From Kiritimatiellia bacterium (lineage in GTDB: Bacteria; Verrucomicrobiota; Kiritimatiellia; CAIQIC01; JAGNIJ01), in the NCBI GenBank assembly GCA_018001225.1, contig JAGNIJ010000004.1:57819-121818 (forward strand): DNA of 64,000 nt. Reading direction: 5' to 3'. Position 1 is the stretch's first letter. Each line of letters starts with the position of its first letter. The notes beneath the pieces were generated by a model. That model was not told the origin of the DNA, searched no databases, and was given only the letters and a program-made list of their open reading frames with translations. A program made the position numbers and the translations under genes. Below, one piece after another: positions 31,904-39,503 of this stretch.

Positions 31904-33013
31904 ATGAAACTCTTCCTTGGGTCCCTGGCGTTCCTCACCGCCGTGGCGGCGTGGGCCGAGCCCGCGCGGGGCTCGCGCCATGCCGTCCGGTTTTTCGGAA
32001 CGGGCACGGGCCAGGTGGACCGGGCCAAGCTTCCCCTCGACCCGCCCACCGCGGCCGACGTCGGCGACGACTTCACCGTAGAGTTCTGGATGAGGGCGGA
32101 CCCCGGCAACGACGGAACGGTCAACGAGGGCGCCAACGGGGACGGCTGGATCACCGGGAACGTGGTCGTGGACCGGGACATCTACGGCGGCGGCGATTAC
32201 GGGGATTACGGTGTGGCGCTGGGCTCGGCCGGCGGCGCGGCCCGCGTCCTGGCGTTCGGCGCGCACAACGGCGACTGGGGCGAGACCATCGTCGGCCCCA
32301 ACGACTTCTCCGGCGGCGCGTGGCGCCACGTGGCGGTCACGCGGGTGCGGACCAGCGGCCTGATGCGCATCTACGTGGACGGCGCGCTCGACGCCGAGGG
32401 CACCGGACCGGGCGGCGACTTGAGCTACCGCGACGGGCGCGACACGGCCTGGACGAATTCCGACCCATTCCTGGTCCTCGGCGCCGAGAAACACGATGCG
32501 GGGACCGAGTATCCCTCGTTTCACGGCTACCTCGACGAATTCCGGATCTGGAGCCGGGCACTTTCGGCGGAAGAGCTGACGAACGTCGCCGCCCGCGTGC
32601 TCGATCCATCGGAACACCCGGACCTGGTCGCCTGCTGGCGCTTCGAGGAAGGCACGAACACCGTTCTGTACGACTCGACGGCGGGCGCGATCACAGGCCG
32701 GCTCCACCAGGCGCTCGCGGGCAACGGGCAGCGGGTGGCCTATGCGGACAACCCGACGAACACCGCGCCGGTGGAGTTGGAGCCTCCCCGCCTGCGGGAC
32801 GCGCGCGCGGCGAATGGAGAGATGAGCTTCCACTGGTTCGCGTCCCGGAATTATTTCCAATCATTGGAAACTTCGACCGGCTTGGTTTCCAATGCCTGGA
32901 CGCCCCTGCCCGGCTGGACAAACCTGCATCGGGCCGACGGCCCCGTGTATTTCACCGGCACGGTCAGCGGGGCCGACACCCGCTTCTACCGCGTCCGGGC
33001 CGCGGCGGAATGA
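31904..33013 (+). CDS. Secreted LamG/concanavalin-like protein
   Basis: A 369-residue exported protein starting at ATG 31904 (signal peptide MKLFLGSLAFLTAVAAWA). Residues about 40-235 form a laminin-G-like jellyroll: FTVEFWMRADPGNDG, WRHVAVTRVRTSGLMRIYVD, HGYLDEFRIWSRALSAEEL, and the linker VACWRFEEGTNTVLYDST repeats the pattern. The C-terminal about 70 residues are the beta-domain common to secreted proteins here (MSFHWFASRNYFQSLETSTG, then RFYRVRAAAE). Such proteins bind carbohydrates or act in adhesion. A TTTCCAATCATTGGAAA palindrome, the same as those before kdsD, lies inside the coding sequence at 32854-32870. Confidence 0.82.
   Translation: MKLFLGSLAFLTAVAAWAEPARGSRHAVRFFGTGTGQVDRAKLPLDPPTAADVGDDFTVEFWMRADPGNDGTVNEGANGDGWITGNVVVDRDIYGGGDYGDYGVALGSAGGAARVLAFGAHNGDWGETIVGPNDFSGGAWRHVAVTRVRTSGLMRIYVDGALDAEGTGPGGDLSYRDGRDTAWTNSDPFLVLGAEKHDAGTEYPSFHGYLDEFRIWSRALSAEELTNVAARVLDPSEHPDLVACWRFEEGTNTVLYDSTAGAITGRLHQALAGNGQRVAYADNPTNTAPVELEPPRLRDARAANGEMSFHWFASRNYFQSLETSTGLVSNAWTPLPGWTNLHRADGPVYFTGTVSGADTRFYRVRAAAE
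32854..32870. repeat. Family E palindrome inside the LamG gene
   Basis: TTTCCAATCATTGGAAA is a perfect 17-base palindrome, identical to the centre of the element at 46226-46246. It encodes FQSLE within the C-terminal domain, so it is tolerated as coding sequence. A half site TTTCCAATG follows, with its centre 32 bases downstream. Confidence 0.6.
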
Positions 33014-33040
33014 GTGTCACGGCCGGGACGGCCGTGACAC
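33014..33040. repeat. Family C palindrome directly after the LamG gene
   Basis: Arms GTGTCACGGCC and GGCCGTGACAC around GGGAC form a perfect 11-bp stem that begins at the base after the stop codon. It is a possible transcript-end hairpin, but the T-run of a classical terminator is missing. A diverged copy is at 5698. Confidence 0.65.
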
Positions 33041-33077
33041 CCTCCGGCTCCCTCCCGGAAAAAAAGCAGCCCCGCTA

Positions 33078-33114
33078 TTGACTTGCATAGCCATGTACCT
33101 TATTATACAAGGTA
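33078..33114 (+). promoter_or_regulatory. Promoter with overlapping inverted repeat, probable PadR operator
   Basis: TTGACT (33078-33083) and TATTAT (33101-33106) are separated by exactly 17 bases, a good sigma-70 promoter. The inverted repeat TACCTT-ATTATAC-AAGGTA (33096-33114) covers the -10 box and is flanked by ATG and CAT, recalling the ATGT/ACAT ends of PadR operators. Binding here would block RNA polymerase, so the padR gene and the gene after it are likely autorepressed. Confidence 0.75.
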
Positions 33115-33138
33115 GCATGACAAATGGGATCGTGCATC

Positions 33139-33477
33139 ATGGATTACTTTGAAAACTGGATCGTGCAGGCCCGGAAGGGGTTCCTGGAACTGTGCGTGCT
33201 CAACGCGCTCGAGGGCGAGGAGCGCTACGGGTATGACCTGGTGAATTCGCTGGTGGATACCGCCGGCCTCGGGGTGACCGAGGGCACGCTCTATCCCCTG
33301 CTCTCCCGCCTGCGGCTGCAGGGCCTCGTGACGACGCGGCTGGAGGAATCCTCCGGGGGCCCCGCGCGCAAGTACTACGCGCTGACGGCCAAGGGGCGGA
33401 AAATCGCGAAGCAAATGAACGATCACGTGGAATTGATGATCCAAGGAAGCCGGGGCCTGCGCGGCCGGAAGGAGTGA
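33139..33477 (+). CDS. PadR-family transcriptional regulator
   Basis: A 112-residue winged-helix regulator of the short PadR subfamily. I start it at ATG 33139, since MDYFENWIVQARKGFLELCV is the usual N-terminus of this group and GGGA lies at a suitable distance; ATG 33124 would add five residues. The DNA-binding part includes YGYDLVNSLVDTAGLGVTEG and TLYPLLSRLRLQGLVTTRLE, followed by the ARKYYALTAKGRK wing and a C-terminal dimerisation helix. The next gene starts three bases after the stop and carries an N-terminal HAAS domain, the usual partner of PadR regulators. The effector is unknown. Confidence 0.93.
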   Translation: MDYFENWIVQARKGFLELCVLNALEGEERYGYDLVNSLVDTAGLGVTEGTLYPLLSRLRLQGLVTTRLEESSGGPARKYYALTAKGRKIAKQMNDHVELMIQGSRGLRGRKE

Positions 33478-33480
33478 CCC

Positions 33481-36123
33481 ATGCCGGAATGGACGGAGTC
33501 GGCGGAAGCGGAACTGGAGCGCTACCTCGCGGAGGCGCGGGCGGCAGCGTCCGTCAGCGGGGCGGACCCGGAGGAGGTCGAGGGCGACCTTCGAGGGCAC
33601 ATCGAGCGGCAACTCGAACAGGCCGGGATCCGGACGGCGACCCGGGAGGACCTGGCGCGCGTGCTCGCGCGGCTCGGGCCGGCCCGGTCCACGCCCGCGG
33701 GCGATCCCCCGGAGGCGCCCGAGAAGCCGCGGCGCATCTCGCTCGGACTGATCATGGCCCTCGGCGTCGTGCTCCCCTTCATTACCCTGGTGTTTGAAGC
33801 GTTCACCGGCCTCTGCGGCGAAATCTTCGTCAACCCCATCCCGACGCTTTGGCACGTCCTGCTCGTCGCCGCCGTTCCGCTGGCCAACGCCCTGACCTGG
33901 TCGCGGTTCGCCTTCGGGTGGCCTGGTCGCCTGAAACTCCTCGGCCGGCTCAACGGGTTCGCCATCGGAGTGGCGCTATACTACACGCTCGTGTTTCTGC
34001 CGGTCGCGCCGTTCGCCGCAATCGGCATCCTCTATTTCGGGATCGGCCTGCTGCCGCTGTCCCCGATGCTGTCGCTGATCATGGCGCTGGCCGTGCGCCG
34101 CATCCTGCGGCGCTACGACCGGCCGGGCGGCGCGCTGCCGCCCGCCTGGCGCTGGGCGCTGGCCGCGCTGGGTATCATCGCGCTGCTCGCCACGCCCACG
34201 GTCGTAACCCAGGCCGGCCTGCAGTGGGCCACCGCCGAATCGCCGGCCGCCCGAGCGCGCGGAATCGGTCTGCTCCGCGCCCTTGGGAACGACGACCTCC
34301 TGCTCCGGAGCTGCTACCGGCGCGATCGGATGGTCGGCAACATGGTGTCGTTCCTCTTCGAAGGTCTCGGGCGACGCATCACTTCCGAGCAGGCACAGCA
34401 GGTCTACTATCGCGTTACCGGTACGCCCTACAATGCCGTGCGCCCACCGGAACTGCGCGGGCTGCGCACCCGGGCCCTCATCAACGCGGACGATTTCGAC
34501 TGGGACCAGGGCGGCGACGCCGTCGCCGGCCGCCTGCGGGGCTTGAGCCTCCGCGAGTCGCGGCTGGACAGCCGGATCGAGGCCGCAAGCGGCGTCTCCT
34601 ATACCGAGTGGATCCTCGTGTTCCGCAACGACGCCGAGCGCCAGCGCGAAGCGCGGGCGCAGATCGCCCTGCCGCCCGGCGGCGTGGTCTCCCGCGTGAC
34701 GCTCTGGGTGGACGGCGAGGAACGCGAAGCGGCGTACGCCGGCCGGGCGAAGGTGAAGGCCGCCTACCAGCGCGTGGTCCAGCAGCGGCGCGACCCGGTC
34801 CTCGTCACGACCAGCGGGCCCGACCAGGTCCTGGTGCAGTGCTTCCCCGTCCCGCCGAACGGCGGCACCATGAAGATCAAGGTCGGCATCACCGCGCCGC
34901 TCGCGCCGGAATCGCGCGAGTCCGGGCTGCTGCGCCTCCCCTATTTCCGCGAGAGAAACTTTGCGATACCCGAAAGCACGGCACATTCGGCCTGGATTGA
35001 ATCGCCCCGGCCGTTGGAAACGCTGCTGGCCGGCGACCCCGCGATCCACGAGCATCCGGAAGAAACGGTATACGCGCTGCGCGCCCAACTCGACGACCAG
35101 CTTCTTTCCCGCCCCTTCGCCGTGCGGGCCGCCATGACGGGTGGCCCCGCCTGGGCCGGCCTGCAGCAGGACGCGGACCGCATCGTACGCCAGACCCTGG
35201 AGGAAGTTCCCGTTCAAAAACCGGAACGGATCATTTTTGTTTTCGACGGCTCCCGGCCGATGGCCGGGTCCATCGAACGCCTGGCCTCGGCGCTGGATCA
35301 TGTGCCCGAGGGCGTCGAAGTAGCGGTCCTTTTTGCCGGGGATCGGGTGCAGGCCCTCCGCGAGGCCGCGCCCTGGACGGACGGTGCGGCCGCCGGGGTG
35401 GCGGAGGCGTTGAAGAGGCAACCCTACCGCGGCGGATGCGACAACGTGGCGGCCCTGCTGGCCGCCTGGGACCTGGCCGCCGCCGTCCCCGCGGGCGCCG
35501 TGCTATGGATTCACGGGCCGCAGCCTGTTTCGTTTGACGGGGAAGAGGCGCTCCTGCAGCGCACGGAGCGCCGCCCGAGCGGACCGGTCATTCACGATCT
35601 CCAGGTCGGCCCCGGGCCCAATCACGTGGCGGAACAACTGAACGGCAGCCCGGCGATGCGGGCCGTGATGGATTTCGGCGACCCGGCGGCCGCGCTGGCG
35701 CGGGGGCTCGACACGTGGGCCGGAAAAAACCCCTCCTTCCGATTCGAGCGGGCTCGCGTTCCCCGGGCGGAAGCGGAGGGCCCCGAGGGATCCACACACC
35801 TGGCCCGTTTATGGGCATTCTCCGAAATCCTGCGGCTCGGTGCATCGATTCACGACGCCGACAAGGACGAGGCCGTCGAGCTGGCCGTGCGCTATCGCCT
35901 GGTCACGCCGGTGTCCGGCGCCGTCGTGCTCGAGACCGCCCAGCAGTATGCGCAAAGCGGGCTGGAGCCCGTCGCGGGCGACACCGTGCCGCGCATCGTC
36001 CCGGAACCCGAAACGTGGATGCTGCTCCTGATCGGCGGCGGCATGGCCGCCGCGCGGGCATGGAAGCGAAGAAGGTCGCGCCGGGGCGCGATGCTTAAAA
36101 AGTGCCCCGGAATCCCGCGCTGA
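33481..36123 (+). CDS. HAAS-membrane-VIT-vWA protein with PEP-CTERM-like tail
   Basis: An 880-residue membrane protein in five parts. Residues 1-70 (ESAEAELERYLAEARAAA, DPEEVEGDLRGHIERQLEQAG) are an HAAS domain, normally found on the membrane partner of PadR genes. Residues about 86-240 hold about five membrane helices. Residues about 370-510 match the VIT domain of inter-alpha-trypsin-type proteins (VTLWVDGEEREAAYAGRAKV, AYQRVVQQRRDPVLV, VLVQCFPVPPNGGTMKIKVG). Residues about 595-700 resemble a vWA fold, but the MIDAS is degraded (FVFDGSRPM in place of DxSxS). The tail VPEPETWMLLLIGGGMAAAR followed by KRRRSRR is a PEP-CTERM sorting signal, with 12 extra residues. Its 3' end overlaps the convergent gene by 29 bases. 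Confidence 0.8.
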   Translation: MPEWTESAEAELERYLAEARAAASVSGADPEEVEGDLRGHIERQLEQAGIRTATREDLARVLARLGPARSTPAGDPPEAPEKPRRISLGLIMALGVVLPFITLVFEAFTGLCGEIFVNPIPTLWHVLLVAAVPLANALTWSRFAFGWPGRLKLLGRLNGFAIGVALYYTLVFLPVAPFAAIGILYFGIGLLPLSPMLSLIMALAVRRILRRYDRPGGALPPAWRWALAALGIIALLATPTVVTQAGLQWATAESPAARARGIGLLRALGNDDLLLRSCYRRDRMVGNMVSFLFEGLGRRITSEQAQQVYYRVTGTPYNAVRPPELRGLRTRALINADDFDWDQGGDAVAGRLRGLSLRESRLDSRIEAASGVSYTEWILVFRNDAERQREARAQIALPPGGVVSRVTLWVDGEEREAAYAGRAKVKAAYQRVVQQRRDPVLVTTSGPDQVLVQCFPVPPNGGTMKIKVGITAPLAPESRESGLLRLPYFRERNFAIPESTAHSAWIESPRPLETLLAGDPAIHEHPEETVYALRAQLDDQLLSRPFAVRAAMTGGPAWAGLQQDADRIVRQTLEEVPVQKPERIIFVFDGSRPMAGSIERLASALDHVPEGVEVAVLFAGDRVQALREAAPWTDGAAAGVAEALKRQPYRGGCDNVAALLAAWDLAAAVPAGAVLWIHGPQPVSFDGEEALLQRTERRPSGPVIHDLQVGPGPNHVAEQLNGSPAMRAVMDFGDPAAALARGLDTWAGKNPSFRFERARVPRAEAEGPEGSTHLARLWAFSEILRLGASIHDADKDEAVELAVRYRLVTPVSGAVVLETAQQYAQSGLEPVAGDTVPRIVPEPETWMLLLIGGGMAAARAWKRRRSRRGAMLKKCPGIPR

Positions 36124-36628
36124 TAAGCAGGCCGTTGGAATAGATCGGCCGGCCGGGCACGTTGTCCTCGCGGGCGCCGGTGCCCACGCCGCCGAGTTCA
36201 ATAAAGTAGTTCCGGCGGGCGTCCATGAAGAACTCAAAGCCGAACACGCCGTAGCCGCCGGCGACGAAATCCTTGTCGGAAAACTCCGAGGCGGGGACAA
36301 TTCCGATGAAGCCGCCCTCGCCGTAGAGCCGTATGTTCTCACACACGGTGCCGGCCACGCCCACCAAGCCGGCCGTGAAATTGAAGTATGAATCCCAATT
36401 GGTTTCATCGGACTTGGTATTCTCGTTGAACATCAGGTTGCCGCGCACGCGGACGGCGAACAGGTCCTTCACGTAGGGGCTTGTCAGGCTCATCCCCAGC
36501 CCGAAATCGTCCTGGTACTGGTTGATCTGGAAGCCCGCCGCCACCCCGTTCTTCAAGGCCCCTTCCTTCGCCTCCGCCGTTACGATAAACGCAAGGCCCA
36601 GAATCAACCCGATATACAGCTTGTTCAT
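36095..36628 (-). CDS. Small outer-membrane beta-barrel-like protein
   Basis: A 177-residue exported protein with a signal peptide (residues 1-20, ending AEA). The mature sequence is built from short amphipathic strands with Gly turns (NGVAAGFQINQYQDDFGLGM, LFAVRVRGNLMFN, AGGYGVFGFEFFMDARRNYF, LLISAGFRGTF) and ends in a phenylalanine, the usual recognition residue for outer-membrane insertion. About eight strands are likely. No specific family is recognised. It overlaps the 3' end of the convergent VIT/vWA gene. Confidence 0.72.
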   Translation of the reverse strand: MNKLYIGLILGLAFIVTAEAKEGALKNGVAAGFQINQYQDDFGLGMSLTSPYVKDLFAVRVRGNLMFNENTKSDETNWDSYFNFTAGLVGVAGTVCENIRLYGEGGFIGIVPASEFSDKDFVAGGYGVFGFEFFMDARRNYFIELGGVGTGAREDNVPGRPIYSNGLLISAGFRGTF

Positions 36629-36751
36629 GATGCCCCCCTTTCCTTTCGCTTGCTCCTGCCACTCCGGGCTGCATCAGCCCATCCGAAGGAAAGATGAACC
36701 CGGGGAGGAGGGCTGTCAAGCGCGGCGGAGTTCCGGGTGCCGCAACAGCCT

Positions 36752-36787
36752 GGCTTCGTCGTCCCGATGCGGTATCGGGACGAAGCC
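36752..36787. repeat. Family D hairpin, left flank of the GIY-YIG gene
   Basis: GGCTTCGTCGTCCCGAT and ATCGGGACGAAGCC form a long stem. The hairpin ends at the first base of the GIY-YIG stop codon. Including about 30 bases to its left (GGAGTTCCGGGTGCCGC), it resembles the element at 37076-37137 in the same orientation. Confidence 0.7.
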
Positions 36788-37035
36788 TAAAAATGACGGG
36801 CGGCAAATACGCGCCCCGAGTGTGTCTTCAGGTAACCTTCAAAAGCCGCCGCTCGCTGGCGGTCTTCGAACGCCACGGCTACACGAATCCGCCAGGGCCG
36901 GTGCTTGCACGCAGGCGTCACCTCGCCCCCGTTGTGCCGGCGCAGCCGGTCCCCGAGATCGTCCGTCATGCCCGTGTAGTGCCGCCGCGGATCGGCCTCG
37001 CTTTGCAGCAGGTACACGCAGGTGAACTTCATCAT
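36787..37035 (-). CDS. GIY-YIG endonuclease-domain protein (UPF0213-like)
   Basis: An 82-residue single-domain protein of the GIY-YIG superfamily. The first strand VYLLQS and second strand HYTGMTDDLGDRLRRHNGG correspond to the GIY and YIG motifs with the catalytic Arg on the following helix; EGYLKTHSG near the end carries the metal-binding Glu region. A role in DNA cleavage is predicted from the fold, but the cellular function of these short proteins is unclear. The gene is framed by two related hairpin repeats, and the right one touches the 3' end of the tmRNA gene, suggesting the unit is mobile. Confidence 0.9.
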   Translation of the reverse strand: MMKFTCVYLLQSEADPRRHYTGMTDDLGDRLRRHNGGEVTPACKHRPWRIRVAVAFEDRQRAAAFEGYLKTHSGRVFAARHF

Positions 37036-37104
37036 GGCTTGCCCGGCGTCTTGTCACGGCGAAGCGTAGCGCGAAGCCGGAAGTTCCGAGCGCCGCGATC
37101 GCCC

Positions 37105-37137
37105 GGCTTCGTCCCTCGCGGCGCTCGGGACGAAGCC
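37105..37137. repeat. Family D hairpin, right flank, touching the tmRNA 3' end
   Basis: GGCTTCGTCCC and GGGACGAAGCC form an 11-bp stem around TCGCGGCGCTC. The last base is adjacent to the tmRNA discriminator base. Left-hand sequence (GGAAGTTCCGAGCGCCGCG) matches that beside the other copy. It could terminate the tmRNA transcript as well as mark the edge of the GIY-YIG unit. Confidence 0.7.
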
Positions 37138-37487
37138 TGGAGGCGGGGGGAATTGAACCCCCGTCCGAGCAAGAGTCGCACCGGCTTCTACGCGCGTGTT
37201 CCGTCTTTGGATCTCGTCCCGCATGCTGCCAACGGACAGGCCACATGCGAAACCAGCGCCCACGTTAGGGTCTCGCCCCTCCGGCCGGGCACGCGCCCTT
37301 GGGGCCAGCCTGCTGTCTTCGCCCGAACCGCGTAGCAGGTGTCAGCGGCCGGACGTCACGGCATTAAGCCGCGAGAGCCATCTCTGTGTTGGCTTTTGTG
37401 TTGTTTCCCGGATGTTTAACGAGGCCAACCGGGGTCCTCGGCGCGCCACCGGAGCTCCACCTTACCCGTCGAAACCGGGTCGCCCCC
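37138..37487 (-). ncRNA. ssrA: tmRNA (transfer-messenger RNA)
   Basis: A 350-base one-piece tmRNA that rescues stalled ribosomes. The 5' end GGGGGCGACCCGGTTTCGAC is typical, and its first seven bases pair with CGCCUCC at the 3' end. The T-arm GGGGGUUCAAUUCCCCC precedes this acceptor strand and a discriminator A. The tag reading frame is at 37408-37364 and reads GNNTKANTEMALAA followed by TAA, with the usual ALAA end. CCA is not encoded; the next bases belong to a repeat. Pseudoknot-forming GC segments lie between tag and T-arm. Confidence 0.97.
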
Positions 37488-37554
37488 ATGTGACAAACGA
37501 AAGAACAACTTCCTGTTTGAAGTCTACCCCCGCGGGGCCTGAAAGCAAGCAGGC

Positions 37555-39363
37555 TTAGCGGCCTGCCCGGTAGATGGTCCGCCCTTCCTTGATCGTTTCG
37601 AGGACCCGGATGTCCTTGATGTCCAGCGGATCCACCTTGAGGGGATTCCGGTCGAGGATGACGAGATCGGCCAGCTTGCCGACCTCGAGCGAACCCTTTT
37701 CCTTCTCCTCGAAATACTGGCGCGCCGCGTTGATCGTGACGGCCTTGAGGGCGTCCAGCGCCGAAATGCGCTCGTCCGGACCGACCACGACCCCGGACCG
37801 GCTCAAGCGGTTCACCGCGGTCCACATGGCCATGAGGTGACTCGGCGGCACGACGCTGGCATCGGTGTGGTTCGTGAATCGAAGCCCTTTCTTGAGGGCA
37901 TACGCGCAGGGGCTCATGCCGAACGCCCGCTCGGGCCCGACCGTTTCGTTGATGTGCCAGTCGCCCCAGTAGAACGTGTGCGCCGTGAAGAAGCTCGGGA
38001 TAATGCCCAGTTCGGCCATGGCGTCCACCTGGTCGTGCCGGATCATCTGCGCGTGAATCATCACGGGGCGCAGGTCCTTCTTCCCGTGCTTTTCCACCGC
38101 CTTGCGCACGGCGGCGATCATCTGGTCCGCGGCCGCGTCGCCGTTGCAATGCACGAGGATCTGCACGTTGTGTTCGTAGGCCGCGTCGAACCACCGGTCC
38201 AGTTCGTCCTGGGTCACCGTCGGATAGCCCCGGTAGTCGGCCGGCTGGCCTTCCGGCGGATGCACGTAGGGCTTTGTCAGGTAGGCCGTCTTGCCCTGCG
38301 GCGAGCCGTCGCCCGTGATCTTGATCCCCGCGTACTTGAGGCGGTTGACATAGATCCCGACCTTCCCCTTGCCGTCCGCCAGGACCTCCGGCCCCGCCGA
38401 GGCGCCGGACGCCGGGACAAAGATGCGGTCGCACGTGTCGCCGGGAAAATGGTACTCGATGTCCAGCTTCCGCTCGCCGCTCAAGACGTCGTTGTAGAAA
38501 TCCCAGCGGGGGTACGAAACCACGTCGAGGATCAGGGTGTTCCGCCGCGCCGCCTCGTTCAGCAGCGCGATGTTCTCGGGCATCGAGATGCCGTCCTGGG
38601 CGGTCGTGATGCCGAGGCTCGCGTAATAGCAAAGAACTTCCTCCAGGTTGCGGATCTGTTCATCCATGGAGCGCGGGACGATCAGCTTGAGGAACGGAAG
38701 CGCGGCCAGTTCTTCCATGACCCCGTTCGGCTCCCCGTTTGCGTCGCGCCGGATCACCCCGCCGGCCGGGTCGGGCGTGTCCTTGGTGATGCCCACCTTT
38801 TGCAGGGCGAGACTGTTGGCCACGAGGAGATGGCCCGAGGCATGGACGATCAGGACGGGATGGTTGGTGGACACCCGGTCGAGATCCGCGCGGGTGGGAT
38901 GCCGCTTCTCCGCCAGCAGCCCGTCGTCGTAGCCGTTCCCCAGCACCAGGGCGCCCCCGGGGAGTTGCTTCTCGACAACATACGCCTTGAGCTTGGCGAC
39001 GAGATCGGCGATGCACGTCACGTCGCCCACCGGCGGCGGATTGAGCACGGGAAGCCCCCACCCCGTTTCGTAGGCGGCGACGTGCGAGTGCGGATCGATG
39101 AAGCCGGGCAGCAGGGTCCGCCCGTCGAGGTCCACCATGCGCGTGCCCTCGCCCCTGAACTTCAGAACCTCGTCCAGCGCTCCGATAGCGGCGATCCGCC
39201 CGTCCTTCACGGCGAGTGCCTCCGCCGAGGGCTGCGCGTCGTTCACCGTGACGATGTCGCCCCCGCTGTAGATCGCGTCCGCGGGTTCAACCGCCCGGAC
39301 GGGGCCCGAGTAAGAAAGCCAGCCGGCGGCGGCGCACAGGAACAGCCGAATCACGCTCCTCAT
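37555..39363 (-). CDS. Exported amidohydrolase, YtcJ/N-substituted formamide deformylase-like
   Basis: A 602-residue metal-dependent hydrolase of the amidohydrolase-3 family. I start it at ATG 39363 (MRSVIRLFLCAAAGWLSYSG), giving a signal peptide to about residue 24. Motifs are FIDPHSHVAAYE (HxH), the central KITGDGSPQGKTAYLTKPY with its metal-bridging Lys, LVHCNGDAAADQMI and TNHTDASVVPPSH (Asp), then the beta-sandwich tail GKLADLVILDRNPLKV. Characterised relatives hydrolyse N-substituted formamides or cyclic imides. Periplasmic location is uncommon for this family but occurs. The tmRNA gene lies 67 bases downstream. Confidence 0.92.
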   Translation of the reverse strand: MRSVIRLFLCAAAGWLSYSGPVRAVEPADAIYSGGDIVTVNDAQPSAEALAVKDGRIAAIGALDEVLKFRGEGTRMVDLDGRTLLPGFIDPHSHVAAYETGWGLPVLNPPPVGDVTCIADLVAKLKAYVVEKQLPGGALVLGNGYDDGLLAEKRHPTRADLDRVSTNHPVLIVHASGHLLVANSLALQKVGITKDTPDPAGGVIRRDANGEPNGVMEELAALPFLKLIVPRSMDEQIRNLEEVLCYYASLGITTAQDGISMPENIALLNEAARRNTLILDVVSYPRWDFYNDVLSGERKLDIEYHFPGDTCDRIFVPASGASAGPEVLADGKGKVGIYVNRLKYAGIKITGDGSPQGKTAYLTKPYVHPPEGQPADYRGYPTVTQDELDRWFDAAYEHNVQILVHCNGDAAADQMIAAVRKAVEKHGKKDLRPVMIHAQMIRHDQVDAMAELGIIPSFFTAHTFYWGDWHINETVGPERAFGMSPCAYALKKGLRFTNHTDASVVPPSHLMAMWTAVNRLSRSGVVVGPDERISALDALKAVTINAARQYFEEKEKGSLEVGKLADLVILDRNPLKVDPLDIKDIRVLETIKEGRTIYRAGR

Positions 39364-39503
39364 CTCCGGTCCTCCCAGAAAAACGTTCGCACCATGAACT
39401 TCTCGCTGCGCCGTACTTTCCGCCACGCAGGTCGCGCTGTCAACCGAAGGCATGGAGAGCCAGGGCGTGAATCACTTCGCCATTCTGCCATGCAACCGCC
39501 TGT

